62,902 nucleotides of DNA, taken from the NCBI GenBank assembly GCA_013001145.1, contig JABDND010000041.1, positions 1-62,902 on the forward strand, given 5' to 3'. The position numbers and the translations under genes are program-made. How positions within the stretch are numbered: the first letter of the stretch is position 1; every line of letters begins with the position of its first letter. This document shows positions 1 to 10,191 of the stretch, piece by piece. The stretch comes from Croceitalea sp. GTDB lineage: Bacteria; Bacteroidota; Bacteroidia; Flavobacteriales; Flavobacteriaceae. Under the pieces are notes generated by a model that saw only the letters and a list, made by a program, of their open reading frames with translations, made no database searches and was not told the origin of the DNA.

Positions 1-1320
1 GGTTTGGTGACCGGCACTTGTTTTGCAGAGACAGGTATAAATGTCGTCTGTGTAGACATTGATAAAAAGAAGGTTGAAATGCTCAGAAATGGCGAAGTTC
101 CCATTTATGAACCAGGCCTTGATGCTCTTTTGGAAAGAAATATTGATAAACAAAGAATTTCTTTCACCACAAGTTTGGCCAAAGCCATTAAAGATTGTGA
201 TGCAGTATTCATAGCAGTCGGTACGCCACCAGATGAAGATGGTAGTGCCGACTTAAAATACGTATTGGGTGTTGCCCGTGAAATTGGGCAACATATGGAA
301 GATTATAAAGTGGTCATTACAAAAAGTACGGTACCTGTAGGTACTTCATATAAGGTGAAGGCTGCCCTTGAAGAAGAACTGGAAAAACGCGGTGTTCGCA
401 TACCTTTTGATGTGGCCTCAAACCCAGAATTTTTAAAAGAAGGTAGTGCCGTTGACGATTTTTTAAAGCCAGATCGTATTGTAGTGGGCATTGAAAGTAA
501 GCGTGCGGAAAAAGTGATGCGCAGACTTTATAAGCCATTTTTGATGAATGGTCACCCTTTATTGTTCATGGATATCTTCTCTTCTGAGATGACAAAATAT
601 GCCGCCAACTCCATGTTGGCAACAAAAATCAGTTTCATGAACGATATCGCAAACTTATGCGAATTGGTAGGTGCCAATGTTGATTTGGTACGAAAAGGTA
701 TTGGTTCTGATGCCCGTATTGGTAACAAGTTCATATATCCAGGTACTGGTTATGGTGGTAGCTGTTTCCCAAAAGATGTTCAGGCACTCGTGCGTACCGC
801 AGATGAATACGGACATTCATTGGAAGTACTGAAGGCAGTTGAAGCCGTTAACTACAGACAAAAATCGGTACTCGTAGAAAAAATTAAAAAGCACTTCGGC
901 AATAACCTTAAAGACAAACAATTTGGATTGTGGGGCCTTGCCTTCAAACCTAAAACCGATGATATGCGCGAAGCTCCCTCATTGGTAATTATTGAGCAGC
1001 TAAAGGCATTAGGCGCTACCATACGTGTTTATGATCCTGTTGCAATGGAAGAAGCCAAACATAGTTTGGGTGACTCTGTGGAGTATGCCAAGGATGAATA
1101 TGATGCCTGTATTGATGCTGATGCGATGATTTTGGTAACGGAATGGTCAGAGTTTAGAATGCCCAACTTCAGAATCTTGGAGAAATTGATGAAAGAGCGC
1201 ACCATTTTTGACGGTCGTAATGTGTACGATCCTGAAGAAATGGAAGAGATAGGCTTCAACTATTACAGTATAGGTCGTGAGGTAATCAAAAACACTGTGC
1301 AACAGTCTGTTGGAGCATAA
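1..1320 (+). CDS. ugd: UDP-glucose 6-dehydrogenase, 5'-truncated by window edge
   Basis: Oxidises UDP-glucose to UDP-glucuronate with two NAD+ in the cytoplasm, feeding the decarboxylase encoded next. The reading frame is open to base 1, where it reads [12 protein letters not shown], the end of the Rossmann GxGxVG loop of this family, so the TTG start in the ORF track is internal and the first ten or so residues lie outside the window. Visible signatures are the NAD-binding region, [11 protein letters not shown], and the catalytic-cysteine motif [12 protein letters not shown] near residue 255, followed by the C-terminal UDP-binding domain ([13 protein letters not shown]). The length otherwise matches the family. 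It is the first visible gene of a seven-gene sugar-nucleotide/glycosyltransferase operon. Confidence 0.95.
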   Translation, partial: GLVTGTCFAETGINVVCVDIDKKKVEMLRNGEVPIYEPGLDALLERNIDKQRISFTTSLAKAIKDCDAVFIAVGTPPDEDGSADLKYVLGVAREIGQHMEDYKVVITKSTVPVGTSYKVKAALEEELEKRGVRIPFDVASNPEFLKEGSAVDDFLKPDRIVVGIESKRAEKVMRRLYKPFLMNGHPLLFMDIFSSEMTKYAANSMLATKISFMNDIANLCELVGANVDLVRKGIGSDARIGNKFIYPGTGYGGSCFPKDVQALVRTADEYGHSLEVLKAVEAVNYRQKSVLVEKIKKHFGNNLKDKQFGLWGLAFKPKTDDMREAPSLVIIEQLKALGATIRVYDPVAMEEAKHSLGDSVEYAKDEYDACIDADAMILVTEWSEFRMPNFRILEKLMKERTIFDGRNVYDPEEMEEIGFNYYSIGREVIKNTVQQSVGA

Positions 1321-1340
1321 TCATTCATAAAAACAGCATA

Positions 1341-2309
1341 ATGAAAAGAATATTAGTAACAGGTGGCGCAGGTTTTGTTGGATCACATTTATGTGAACGA
1401 CTTCTAAAAGAAGGCAATGAAGTAGTCTGTATGGACAATTATTTCACCGGTAGAAAAAGCAAGATAGTTCACTTGATGAACAATCCATATTTTGAATTGA
1501 TCAGACATGATGTTACACTACCTTATTTTATTGAGGTGGATGAAATATACAATCTAGCATGTCCTGCATCACCGGTGCACTATCAGCACAATCCGATCAA
1601 GACAATAAAAACGTCGGTTTTGGGAGCCATCAATATGTTGGGTTTGGCCAAGCGAATCAATGCCAAAATCTTACAGGCTTCGACCAGCGAAGTATATGGT
1701 GATCCAGAGGTGCACCCGCAGCCCGAAGATTATTGGGGCCATGTAAACCCAATAGGTATTCGTTCGTGTTATGACGAAGGTAAGCGTTGTGCAGAATCAT
1801 TGTTTGTGAACTATCACCATTCCAATAATGTTTTGGTGAAGATCATACGAATTTTCAACACCTATGGACCAAGAATGGAGCCAGATGATGGCCGTGTAGT
1901 TTCCAACTTTATCATGCAGGCCCTTCAGGGTCAAGACATCACCATTTTTGGAGATGGCCTTCAAACCAGAAGTTTTCAATATGTAAGCGATTTGGTAGAT
2001 GGAATGATCAAAATGATGGATACCGAAGATTCTTTTATCGGCCCCATCAATATTGGCAATCCTGGTGAATTTACGATGCTGGAATTGGCGCAAAATGTGA
2101 TTGAATTGACGGGTTCAAAATCAAAGATCATTCACTTGCCATTGCCCTCTGATGACCCTATGCAACGTAAGCCGGACATTACTTTGGCCAATGAAAAGTT
2201 GAAAGACTGGGCGCCCAATGTTGATTTACAAACCGGTTTAACAAAGACCATTGCCTATTTTGACGGTATGCTTCAAGACAAGAGCATCAAAGAATTGGTC
2301 AGTTCATAA
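1341..2309 (+). CDS. uxs: UDP-glucuronate decarboxylase (UDP-xylose synthase), SDR family
   Basis: Extended short-chain dehydrogenase that decarboxylates UDP-glucuronate to UDP-xylose (or the 4-keto-pentose intermediate) with bound NAD+. The N-terminus has the Rossmann motif [11 protein letters not shown]. The active site reads [14 protein letters not shown] and [11 protein letters not shown], and the YDEGKR form of the YxxxK motif is typical of UXS rather than of 4-epimerases. 322 residues is normal for bacterial UXS. It starts 20 nt after ugd, so both are surely co-transcribed, giving the two-step route from UDP-glucose to UDP-xylose for the following glycosyltransferases. Nothing looks damaged. 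Confidence 0.92.
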   Translation: MKRILVTGGAGFVGSHLCERLLKEGNEVVCMDNYFTGRKSKIVHLMNNPYFELIRHDVTLPYFIEVDEIYNLACPASPVHYQHNPIKTIKTSVLGAINMLGLAKRINAKILQASTSEVYGDPEVHPQPEDYWGHVNPIGIRSCYDEGKRCAESLFVNYHHSNNVLVKIIRIFNTYGPRMEPDDGRVVSNFIMQALQGQDITIFGDGLQTRSFQYVSDLVDGMIKMMDTEDSFIGPINIGNPGEFTMLELAQNVIELTGSKSKIIHLPLPSDDPMQRKPDITLANEKLKDWAPNVDLQTGLTKTIAYFDGMLQDKSIKELVSS

Positions 2310-2330
2310 TAATTTCCAATCAAGTTATAA

Positions 2331-3539
2331 ATGGATGCATTCAAAATTATATCCCATGTTTTAGAAATTGCATTGTTGGGCTATTTTGGTTTTGCATCCA
2401 TTTATATTTTACTTTTTTCTTTATTCGGCTTGTTCAAAGCCAAGAAAAAAGCAGTCATAATGGACAAGCAACGCAAGTTCGCCGTCCTTATTCCCGGTTA
2501 TAAAGAAGATAATGTCATTGTTGAGGTTGCCCGCAGGGCCTTGGAGCAAAGTTATGACGAAGAACTTTTTGATGTTGTCATCATTGCCGATTCTTTTCAA
2601 GAGATAACTCTATGTAAGTTGCGCAAATTGCCAATAAGACTCGTGGAGGTTTCTTTTGAAAAAAGTACGAAATCAAAAGCACTTAATAAAGCTATGGAGG
2701 TCATTGGTGACCAATATCATGTTGCCTTGGTGCTTGATGCAGATAATATCATGGAGTTTGATTTTATTGAGAAAATCAACGAGGCTTTCAATAAAGGATA
2801 CAAAGTGGTTCAAGGCCATCGCGTGGCCAAAAATACAAACACTGCCTTTGCCATTTTAGATGCTATTAGCGAAGAGGTGAATAACCATATTTTTAGAAAG
2901 GGCCATAGGGTTTTGGGGCTGTCTTCAGCCTTGATAGGCTCTGGTATGGCCTTTGATTACCACTTTTTTAAGAGCACAATGGCCAAAGTAAATGCCGTTG
3001 GTGGTTTTGATAAAGAGTTGGAACTTAAATTGTTACGAAGGGGAAGTAAAATTGAATATGTGCATGACGCATTGGTTTATGATGAAAAAGTGCAAAAGTC
3101 AGAGGTGTTCTCCAATCAGCGAAAGCGATGGTTGTCGGCCCAATTTATTTACTTCAAAAGATTTGCCTTTTCCGGTTTAAAGGAGCTGGTTTTGCGGGGC
3201 AATGTTGATTTTGCCGACAAAGTATACCAAATGATTTCGCCACCACGTATTTTATTGTTGGGGTTGGTGTTTATATGTACATTTTGCTATCAGTTAAATG
3301 CAGTGTTCTTTGATTCTTCGATAATGACGATTCCAGCTATGTATTGGAATATTGTATTTATCTGCACCATTCTGGCATTTTTATTTGCCATACCAAGATC
3401 ATTCTACAGCTGGACAACAGCCAAGGCCGTTTTGACCTTGCCCAAAGCCTTTATTCTAATGTTTTTATCACTTTTTAAACTTAAGGGTGCGAACAAAAAA
3501 TTCATCCATACACAACACGGCGCTATTAGCGGACAATAA
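2331..3539 (+). CDS. Membrane glycosyltransferase family 2
   Basis: Likely an inverting, possibly processive, GT2 enzyme building a surface polysaccharide at the inner membrane. A hydrophobic segment (residues about 10-35) is followed by a GT-A catalytic domain with PGYKEDN, LDADN as the metal-binding DxD-type motif, and a QRKRW motif near residue 265, the (Q/R)xxRW signature of cellulose/hyaluronan-synthase-like enzymes. Two or three hydrophobic helices close the protein (about 305-385). It sits 21 nt after uxs in the polysaccharide operon. Donor and acceptor cannot be told from sequence; UDP-glucuronate or UDP-xylose are plausible because of the neighbours. Confidence 0.85.
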   Translation: MDAFKIISHVLEIALLGYFGFASIYILLFSLFGLFKAKKKAVIMDKQRKFAVLIPGYKEDNVIVEVARRALEQSYDEELFDVVIIADSFQEITLCKLRKLPIRLVEVSFEKSTKSKALNKAMEVIGDQYHVALVLDADNIMEFDFIEKINEAFNKGYKVVQGHRVAKNTNTAFAILDAISEEVNNHIFRKGHRVLGLSSALIGSGMAFDYHFFKSTMAKVNAVGGFDKELELKLLRRGSKIEYVHDALVYDEKVQKSEVFSNQRKRWLSAQFIYFKRFAFSGLKELVLRGNVDFADKVYQMISPPRILLLGLVFICTFCYQLNAVFFDSSIMTIPAMYWNIVFICTILAFLFAIPRSFYSWTTAKAVLTLPKAFILMFLSLFKLKGANKKFIHTQHGAISGQ

Positions 3540-3550
3540 TTGAACAACCA

Positions 3551-4714
3551 ATGAGAATAGGTATTGAAGGACAGCGACTTTTTAGAAAGAAGAAGCATGG
3601 CATGGATATGGTCGCCTTAGAACTGATCAAGAATCTTCAATTGATTGACAAGGTGAATGAATATGTCATTTTTGTAAAACCAGATGAAGACGATACTTGT
3701 ATCCCCAAAGCGCCCAATTTCAAGGTAGTTGAATTGACATCTAAATTCGGTTATCCCGGTTGGGAACAATGGGCATTGCCCAAAGCCGCCTTTCAAGAAA
3801 AGTGCGATGTGCTGCATTGTACCAGCAATACGGGCCCCTTATTTTCAAAAGTACCTCTGGTTACCACCCTTCATGACATTATTTACCTAGAGAGCATCAG
3901 TATCTTTAAAAAAGAAGGTACTTGGTATCAAAAACTAGGCAATATGTACCGTAGGTACTTTGTGCCGCCAGTGATCAAAAAAAGCAAAAAGGTTATTACG
4001 GTTTCCAATTATGAGAAGAAAAGAATCAATAAATATTTTGGTTTTAAGGATAATCGCTTGCAAGCTATTTACAATGGTGTGGGTGAGCATTTTAAAAAGG
4101 TGACCAACACACAGACCTTGCAAGATATCAAAGAGGAGTTCAAGTTACCCAATAAGTTTTTCTTTTTTTTGGGTAATACGGACCCCAAAAAGAACACCAT
4201 TGGTGTTCTAAAGGCCTTTGCCGAATTCAATGAGTTTTATCCCAGCCAATACTATTTGGTGATGTTGGATTATGATGAAAATGAATTACAGCGCATTTTG
4301 AACAGTATCGGCAAACCCGAACTGCGAGCATTGATTCATTTGACAGGTTATGTGCCCAATCTCAAGTTACCAGCAATAATTAGCCAATGTACTGTTTTTC
4401 TTTATCCTTCATTGCGCGAAAGTTTTGGGATTCCCATTTTAGAAGGTATGGCCTGTGGTGTTCCGGTAATTACCTCCAATACATCTGCTATGCCCGAGGT
4501 GGCCGGAGAAGATGCAGCCATAATCATAGATCCTTTTGATTCAAAAGCGATTTCAAATGCTATGAAAACTTTGGTAGAAGATAAAGTACTTGTCAAGGTT
4601 TTGGCCGAGAAGGGTATTCATAGGGCGAAAGACTTTTCATGGAAAATTATGGCCGAGAAAGTAAGGACACTATACGAAGAGGTGTATGACGAACTAAACT
4701 TGGTTGAAAAATGA
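3551..4714 (+). CDS. Glycosyltransferase family 4 (GT-B, retaining)
   Basis: Cytoplasmic GT-B enzyme adding one sugar to a growing surface glycan. The N-terminal half begins MRIGIEGQRLF and holds LHCTSNTGPLFSKVPLVTTLHD. The C-terminal nucleotide-sugar domain carries FLGNTDPKKN and the family signature PSLRESFGIPILEGMACGVP (about residues 285-305), whose E-x7-E pattern contacts the donor. 387 residues is normal length. It begins 11 nt after the upstream GT2 gene and its stop overlaps the next start as ATGA, implying translational coupling. Substrate unknown. Confidence 0.88.
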   Translation: MRIGIEGQRLFRKKKHGMDMVALELIKNLQLIDKVNEYVIFVKPDEDDTCIPKAPNFKVVELTSKFGYPGWEQWALPKAAFQEKCDVLHCTSNTGPLFSKVPLVTTLHDIIYLESISIFKKEGTWYQKLGNMYRRYFVPPVIKKSKKVITVSNYEKKRINKYFGFKDNRLQAIYNGVGEHFKKVTNTQTLQDIKEEFKLPNKFFFFLGNTDPKKNTIGVLKAFAEFNEFYPSQYYLVMLDYDENELQRILNSIGKPELRALIHLTGYVPNLKLPAIISQCTVFLYPSLRESFGIPILEGMACGVPVITSNTSAMPEVAGEDAAIIIDPFDSKAISNAMKTLVEDKVLVKVLAEKGIHRAKDFSWKIMAEKVRTLYEEVYDELNLVEK

Positions 4715-5946
4715 TAGAGAATCAAGATATAATAGTCATGGGCATTCAAGCCTGGGACATTGAAATAGGAAGCAATTGCAAAAATATTGCCCTTGAGTTT
4801 GCCAAAAACAACCGAGTGCTTTATGTAAACCCTCCATTGGATCGGGTTTCAAAGTACCGAGAACGACATACAGAGAAAATTAAGAAGAGAATACGGGTTT
4901 TAAAAGGTGAAGATGATGACCTGGTTCAGATAGGGGGTACGATGTGGAATCTGTACCCAAAAACCCTCACAGAGTCCATCAATTTTCTAAAAGGCAAAGC
5001 TTTTGATTTTTTCAACAAAAGAAACTCGAAGGGTTTTGCCAACGATATCCTTGAAGCTGCCGAACGTTTAGGCTTCAAAGACTACATCGTCTTCAATGAC
5101 AGTTCCATGTTTTTGGGGCAGTATATCAAAGAATATTTGAACCCTTCATTCTATGTTTACTATATGCGTGATTATTTGACCAAGAATCCGTATTGGAAAA
5201 AGAATGGCGTGCGTTTAGAACCCAAATTGATTGAAAATGCCGATTGCGTGGTCAACAACTCTACCCTATATGCAGAGTATGGCAAACAATATACAGAACA
5301 CTCCTTTATGGTTGGGCAAGGTTGTGATACTTCTTTGTTCAATGATCAAATTCGTGAAATTGAGATACCCACAGACCTATTGTCCATTCCAAAGCCAATT
5401 ATTGGGTATGTGGGCTTTCTGAGCAGTCGTCGATTGAGTATTAACATATTGGAACATTTGGCTAAAGCACGCCCAGATTGGAGCATTGTACTCGTTGGTC
5501 CTGAAGATGATTTGTTCAGTGTTTCACGTTTGCACGAAATTGATAACGTCTATTTTTTGGGAAGCCGTGATTCATCACAATTGCCAAACTATATCAAGGG
5601 TTTTGATGTGGCCATAAATCCACAGCATATCAATGAAGCCACCATGGGCAATTATCCAAGAAAAATTGATGAGTACTTGGCCATGGGCAAACCTACTGTC
5701 GCTTCTGCCACCAAGGCCATGGAGTATTTTAAAGAACATACTTATTTGGGTGAAACCCCAGAGGACTATGTTGTTTTAATAGAAAAAGCATTGAAGGAAA
5801 ACAGTACAAATTTAGAAGCGTCACGACGTGAATTTGGCCTCTCCCATAGTTGGGAGAACAACGTCAACGAAATCTACAAATGCATTTTGAGAGTTAAAGA
5901 AAACCAACCTAAAAGCAAGCAACAATGGGCTTTGTCGCTACCATAA
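4711..5946 (+). CDS. Glycosyltransferase, TuaH-like GT-B family
   Basis: A second GT-B-type glycosyltransferase of the operon. The N-terminus ([20 protein letters not shown]) resembles TuaH-like enzymes of teichuronic-acid and exopolysaccharide loci, and the C-terminal domain shows [14 protein letters not shown] and [19 protein letters not shown], a recognisable donor-binding region. No membrane segment is seen, so it is probably cytoplasmic. It overlaps the previous gene by four bases (ATGA) and the following acyltransferase by 22 bases, so it is certainly part of the same transcript. The sugar transferred is not predictable. Confidence 0.78.
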   Translation: MIENQDIIVMGIQAWDIEIGSNCKNIALEFAKNNRVLYVNPPLDRVSKYRERHTEKIKKRIRVLKGEDDDLVQIGGTMWNLYPKTLTESINFLKGKAFDFFNKRNSKGFANDILEAAERLGFKDYIVFNDSSMFLGQYIKEYLNPSFYVYYMRDYLTKNPYWKKNGVRLEPKLIENADCVVNNSTLYAEYGKQYTEHSFMVGQGCDTSLFNDQIREIEIPTDLLSIPKPIIGYVGFLSSRRLSINILEHLAKARPDWSIVLVGPEDDLFSVSRLHEIDNVYFLGSRDSSQLPNYIKGFDVAINPQHINEATMGNYPRKIDEYLAMGKPTVASATKAMEYFKEHTYLGETPEDYVVLIEKALKENSTNLEASRREFGLSHSWENNVNEIYKCILRVKENQPKSKQQWALSLP

Positions 5947-6551
5947 AATCAAATCCGAGAACCAAGAATTTTGCATTGCGATTGATAGCACCAAAACGCA
6001 ATCCACGACCTCGATTATGGGTGCGTTGGTTTGTTAATCCCTTAAAGCATAAAAAAGGAAAGGGAGCTACTATTCGTCGCAATAGTCGCATAGATGTTTT
6101 TCCTTGGAACAAGTTTGAAGTTGGTGAATTGACCACTATTGAATCTTTTTGCACCGTAAATAATGGCTCCGGAGATGTCATTTTGGGCGACCGGGTAAGG
6201 GTTGGAATTGGCAGTGTGGTCATTGGTCCAGTTAGGATGGGCAATGGATCAGGCTTGGGGCAACATGTTTTTGTTTCGGGCTTCAACCATGGTTATACTG
6301 ATGCCTCAAAAAATTCAAGTCAGCAGGCCCTGGACATTCGGCCAACAATCATTGAAGAAGAGGCCCATATTGGTGCCAATTCAGTGGTATTGGCGGGGGT
6401 GACCATCGGCAAACGTTGTCAAATAGGTGCAGGTAGTGTAGTGACCAAAGACATTCCACCATTTTCGGTGGCCGTGGGCAATCCGGCACGGGTAATAAAA
6501 CAGTTTAATCATGATACACAACAATGGGTAAGTGTATCAACTAAAAAATAA
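5925..6551 (+). CDS. Left-handed beta-helix (hexapeptide) acyltransferase
   Basis: Probably O-acetylates a sugar of the polysaccharide, using acetyl-CoA. From about residue 60 to the end it shows the hexapeptide rhythm of LbetaH acyltransferases ([51 protein letters not shown]), ending in the usual GNPARVIK motif. The His in GFNHGY is a candidate catalytic base. The basic N-terminal 50 residues are not part of the helix. It overlaps the upstream glycosyltransferase by 22 bases and is 2 nt from the next gene. It resembles WcaF/maltose-acetyltransferase-type enzymes; the exact acceptor is unknown. Confidence 0.85.
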   Translation: MGFVATIKSNPRTKNFALRLIAPKRNPRPRLWVRWFVNPLKHKKGKGATIRRNSRIDVFPWNKFEVGELTTIESFCTVNNGSGDVILGDRVRVGIGSVVIGPVRMGNGSGLGQHVFVSGFNHGYTDASKNSSQQALDIRPTIIEEEAHIGANSVVLAGVTIGKRCQIGAGSVVTKDIPPFSVAVGNPARVIKQFNHDTQQWVSVSTKK

Positions 6552-6553
6552 GC

Positions 6554-7765
6554 ATGGAATTTTTGCAAATAATTTTCTGGGTAGCGCTGTTCATCATTTT
6601 TTATTCCTACTTGGGATATGGAATCGTATTGTTTGTTATAATCAAAATACGAAGAGCTTTGGGGCTTGCCATAAAGTTTGAAGGTAATAAAGACTACCAA
6701 CCCGAGGTGACTTTATTTGTGGCCGCCTATAATGAAAAGGATTATCTGAAGGAGAAGGTGGCCAATTCAAAAAGTTTGAATTACCCACAAGACAAGGTGA
6801 CCCAACTATGGGTGACCGACGGTTCTGATGACGGTACTCCAGAATTATTACAAAAATTTAGTGATGTCAAAGTATTGCATCAACCTAAAAGGGCTGGCAA
6901 AATTGCTGCCATGAACAGGGGCATGAAGCATGTTAAAACCCCCATCGTTATTTTTTCTGATGGCAACACCAATCTTGGGCAAGAATCCATCAATGAAATT
7001 GTAAAGCTCTTTCGAAACCCCAAAGTAGGCTGTGTGTCCGGCGAAAAAAGGATCTATAGCAATGAATCCGATTCGGCTGCTGGAGCGGGAGAGGGGTTAT
7101 ACTGGAAGTATGAATCACAATTGAAAAAATGGGATGCGGAACTTTACTCTGTGGTAGGTGCCGCTGGTGAACTATTCGCTATTAGAACCGAATTGTGGCA
7201 AGAGGTTGAGAAAGATACTTTGCTTGATGATTTTATGATTTCTTTGCGGGTTGCAATGGCAGGTTATACCATTCAATACAACCCTGATGCCTACGCCATT
7301 GAAAGTGCCTCGGCCAATGTAAAGGAAGAATTAAAGCGCAAAGTTAGAATATCGGCCGGGGGCATACAATCGGTTGTCCGCTTGGCCTCTTTATTGAATA
7401 TTTTCAAGTATGGGACCTTATCTTTTCAATATATTTCGCATAGGGTTCTCCGTTGGACATTGACACCCTTGTTATTGTTATTGCTCATACCCATAAATTT
7501 AAAATTGGCCATTGACGAAGGTATTTTTACACTAGGAATTTATAGCCTTTTGTTTTGGGCACAAGTACTTTTTTATGCTGCTGCCCTTTTAGGTTGGTTT
7601 TTGGAAAATAGAAAGATCAGGCTCAAACTACTTTTTGTGCCCTATTACTTTTTTATCATGAACTTATCGGTTTTCTTGGGCTTTAACCGTTACTTGAGGG
7701 GCAATCAATCTGTAAATTGGGAACGTGCAAAACGCGGAGGTACAGCGACCGAAGCGGTGGCCTAA
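6554..7765 (+). CDS. Membrane glycosyltransferase family 2
   Basis: Integral-membrane GT2 enzyme, last gene of the polysaccharide operon. A transmembrane helix (residues about 5-30) precedes the GT-A domain with VAAYNEKDYL, VTDGSDDGTPEL and FSDGNT as nucleotide/metal-binding motifs and DDFMISLRVAMAGY as the acceptor-site region. RKVRISAGGIQ follows in place of a canonical QxxRW. Three hydrophobic stretches end the protein (about 290-375). No terminator is seen after it: its stop codon overlaps, tail to tail, the stop of the histidine kinase on the other strand. Substrate unknown. Confidence 0.84.
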   Translation: MEFLQIIFWVALFIIFYSYLGYGIVLFVIIKIRRALGLAIKFEGNKDYQPEVTLFVAAYNEKDYLKEKVANSKSLNYPQDKVTQLWVTDGSDDGTPELLQKFSDVKVLHQPKRAGKIAAMNRGMKHVKTPIVIFSDGNTNLGQESINEIVKLFRNPKVGCVSGEKRIYSNESDSAAGAGEGLYWKYESQLKKWDAELYSVVGAAGELFAIRTELWQEVEKDTLLDDFMISLRVAMAGYTIQYNPDAYAIESASANVKEELKRKVRISAGGIQSVVRLASLLNIFKYGTLSFQYISHRVLRWTLTPLLLLLLIPINLKLAIDEGIFTLGIYSLLFWAQVLFYAAALLGWFLENRKIRLKLLFVPYYFFIMNLSVFLGFNRYLRGNQSVNWERAKRGGTATEAVA

Positions 7766-8898
7766 ACCAATTGATTTTCAAAAATGGGCAAATCAAAATA
7801 AAATACACTGCCTTTGCCTACCTCACTTTTTATTCTAAGTTGACCACCATTCTTATTTACAAAATTTTGGCATAGTACCAATCCTAGTCCAGTGCCCGGC
7901 TCTTTTTCGGTACCTAATTTGCTAAAGTGTTCATTGGGGTTGAGTATTTTTTTGATATCTTCTTTGGGAATTCCTTCACCATTGTCTTCAATTTCAATAA
8001 TGGCCTTCTGTTTGTCTTTCTTCAGGTTTACTTGTATTTGACCGTCTACCGGAGTAAATTTAATCGCGTTTGAAACGATATTTCTAAGTACTGTTTTTGT
8101 GGTATTCATATCTGCATAAACAAAAGTACCTTCGGGCACATTGTTAACTAAGACAATTTTTTTATGCTCACTGCCCAATTTGAGCAATCTAAAAGTCTGT
8201 TCTACCAGATCATTGATATCAAGTTTTTCTGGAATTATTTGAATTTGATCACTTTCCGATTTTGCCCAGCCCAATAAATTTTGCAGCAGATTTAGTGCCT
8301 CATCCATGGTCTTTAATAGCTCATAGACAGTACCATCAAGAAAATTATCGGCCTTGGGGTCAATGATGCCCCGCATGATAAAATCCATTTTTAGTTTAGC
8401 TGCGCTCAATGGTGACCGTAAATCATGGCCAATAATGGAAAACATACGATCTTTTAAGATGTTTGATTGTCGTAAGTTTTCCGCTTGTTTTTCAATTTGG
8501 TTTTTGGCCCTGATCAATTCAACATGGGTCTGAATCCTTGCAATAAGCTCTTGTTCATTGAACGGTTTGGTGACATAATCAACACCTCCTACCTCAAAAC
8601 CTTTGACCTTGTCCTTTACGTTTACCTTGCCAGTTAAAAATATGACAGGTATATTTTTATATTTTGGAATTGATTTGATTTTTTCACATAGCTCAAAGCC
8701 TTCTATTCTTGGCATGATGACATCGAGCAAAATAAGGTCGGGAAGCCTTTCTTCAAGTATTTCAAAAAAGTACTCATCGTCACTGGTTCCTTGAAATTCG
8801 TAATCATTGCGTTCCAATATGAATTTTAGCAATTCAATGTTGAGTTGTTCGTCGTCAACTGCTAAAATATAGGGCTGCTGCTCAGTAGTTTGGGTCAT
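7762..8898 (-). CDS. Hybrid response regulator / sensor histidine kinase
   Basis: Cytoplasmic signalling protein with a receiver domain first (about 10-125; acidic pair D15/D16, phospho-acceptor D59 in LILLDVIMP, conserved K111 in TKPF), a short coiled linker, then a HisKA dimerisation helix with H158 in IIGHDLRSPLS and a HATPase_c domain (N box NIVSNAIKFTP, G boxes DNGEGIP and GTGLGL). There is no transmembrane or periplasmic sensor part, so its input probably arrives as phosphate on the receiver or by protein contact. It is a single gene with no adjacent output regulator. Lying convergent to the polysaccharide operon and before rfbB, it might influence surface glycan production, but this is only positional. 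Confidence 0.9.
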   Translation of the reverse strand: MTQTTEQQPYILAVDDEQLNIELLKFILERNDYEFQGTSDDEYFFEILEERLPDLILLDVIMPRIEGFELCEKIKSIPKYKNIPVIFLTGKVNVKDKVKGFEVGGVDYVTKPFNEQELIARIQTHVELIRAKNQIEKQAENLRQSNILKDRMFSIIGHDLRSPLSAAKLKMDFIMRGIIDPKADNFLDGTVYELLKTMDEALNLLQNLLGWAKSESDQIQIIPEKLDINDLVEQTFRLLKLGSEHKKIVLVNNVPEGTFVYADMNTTKTVLRNIVSNAIKFTPVDGQIQVNLKKDKQKAIIEIEDNGEGIPKEDIKKILNPNEHFSKLGTEKEPGTGLGLVLCQNFVNKNGGQLRIKSEVGKGSVFYFDLPIFENQLV

Positions 8899-9123
8899 GG
8901 AAAATATAGTATACCTTTACTAAAGTAAGAAAAACATTTCAGGTATATAGGGTATTATCTGAGCGGTATTAACAGTTAATGTTAATTGATTGATTATATG
9001 GCAATAAATCCATATATTTTGTGGTTCTACAACCAAAAATTAAGCTTACACAACATAAATTGAGTCATGGATAAAAGTAGGATTATATTTACAAAGTAAG
9101 TAATATAAAACCCAATTTCACTT
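8899..9123. other. Intergenic region upstream of rfbB and the histidine kinase
   Basis: AT-rich, 225 bases, divergent promoter region for the kinase and rfbBACD. I see no gene, no Crp/Fnr-type palindrome and no clear terminator. The closest thing to a -7 box for rfbB is TATATTTA about 40 nt before the start, without a convincing -33 partner. Confidence 0.5.
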
Positions 9124-10161
9124 ATGGTACATGTTTTGGTAACGGGCGGGGCCGGATTTATTGGATCCAATTTTGTTCCTTATTTTTTAGAGAACAACAC
9201 AAACGTTCATTTGGTAAATATTGATGCGTTGACCTATGCCGGTAATCTAGATAATTTAAAAGAAGTAGACGGGCATGATCGTTACACCTTTATTAAAGGT
9301 GATATTTGTGACAGACCTTTGATAGAGAAACTTTTCAATCAATATGATATTCAGGGAGTCATACACTTTGCTGCCGAATCTCATGTGGATAATTCCATTA
9401 CCAATCCAGATGCTTTTATGCAAACGAACATCATAGGCACATTTAATTTGATTGATGTTGCCAAAAAACATTGGATGGTTGGCCCGGGCATTTACAAAGA
9501 AGCCTATAAAAATTCGCGATTTCACCACGTATCTACCGATGAGGTTTATGGTACCCTTGGTGAGGAAGGTCTTTTTATGGAAACAACACCCTACGCACCC
9601 AATAGCCCTTATAGTGCCTCAAAGGCATCTTCTGACTTTATTGTTCGTAGCTACCATCACACCTTTGGCATGAATGTGGTAACCACCAATTGTTCAAATA
9701 ATTATGGACCCAAACAACACGATGAGAAGTTGATACCGACCATTATAAGAAAAGCGCTTTCTGAAGAGCCAATTCCAATCTATGGAGATGGATCAAACAT
9801 TAGAGATTGGCTGTATGTTCTTGATCATTGTAAAGGCATTGCCCTTGCATACGCTAAGGGTAAATCTGGTGAAACTTATAATATAGGCGGTCATAATGAG
9901 CGCAATAATCTCTACATAGCCAAAAAAGTTTGTGATATTCTTGATAAAAAACACCCACTGCCCAACGGTAAGTCTTACCAAAAATTAATCACCTATGTAA
10001 AAGATAGGGCAGGGCATGATTTTAGGTACGCTATAGACGCGAGTAAAATAGAAGGTGAATTAGGTTGGAAAGCCGATGAGAATTTTGAAACCGGAATCGA
10101 GAAAACCATTGATTGGTATCTTAAAAGATATGTAGGAAAAAAGAATTCTAGTTTGGCCTAA
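9124..10161 (+). CDS. rfbB: dTDP-glucose 4,6-dehydratase
   Basis: Converts dTDP-D-glucose to dTDP-4-keto-6-deoxy-D-glucose, second step of dTDP-L-rhamnose synthesis. It is an extended SDR with TGGAGFIGSNF at the N-terminus, STDEVYG (the Asp-Glu pair specific to dehydratases), YSASKASSD as the YxxxK catalytic motif, and NCSNNYGP and GDGSNIRDWLYV typical of RmlB. 345 residues is normal. First gene of rfbBACD, with gaps of 30, 3 and 21 nt to its partners. Confidence 0.95.
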   Translation: MVHVLVTGGAGFIGSNFVPYFLENNTNVHLVNIDALTYAGNLDNLKEVDGHDRYTFIKGDICDRPLIEKLFNQYDIQGVIHFAAESHVDNSITNPDAFMQTNIIGTFNLIDVAKKHWMVGPGIYKEAYKNSRFHHVSTDEVYGTLGEEGLFMETTPYAPNSPYSASKASSDFIVRSYHHTFGMNVVTTNCSNNYGPKQHDEKLIPTIIRKALSEEPIPIYGDGSNIRDWLYVLDHCKGIALAYAKGKSGETYNIGGHNERNNLYIAKKVCDILDKKHPLPNGKSYQKLITYVKDRAGHDFRYAIDASKIEGELGWKADENFETGIEKTIDWYLKRYVGKKNSSLA

Positions 10162-10191
10162 AACACTTGCACCAATTTTAATACAACAAAG

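Noticed and set aside
5909-6286. 125-residue minus-strand ORF opposite the acyltransferase
   Set aside because: Proline- and threonine-rich complement of hexapeptide repeats; no independent support.
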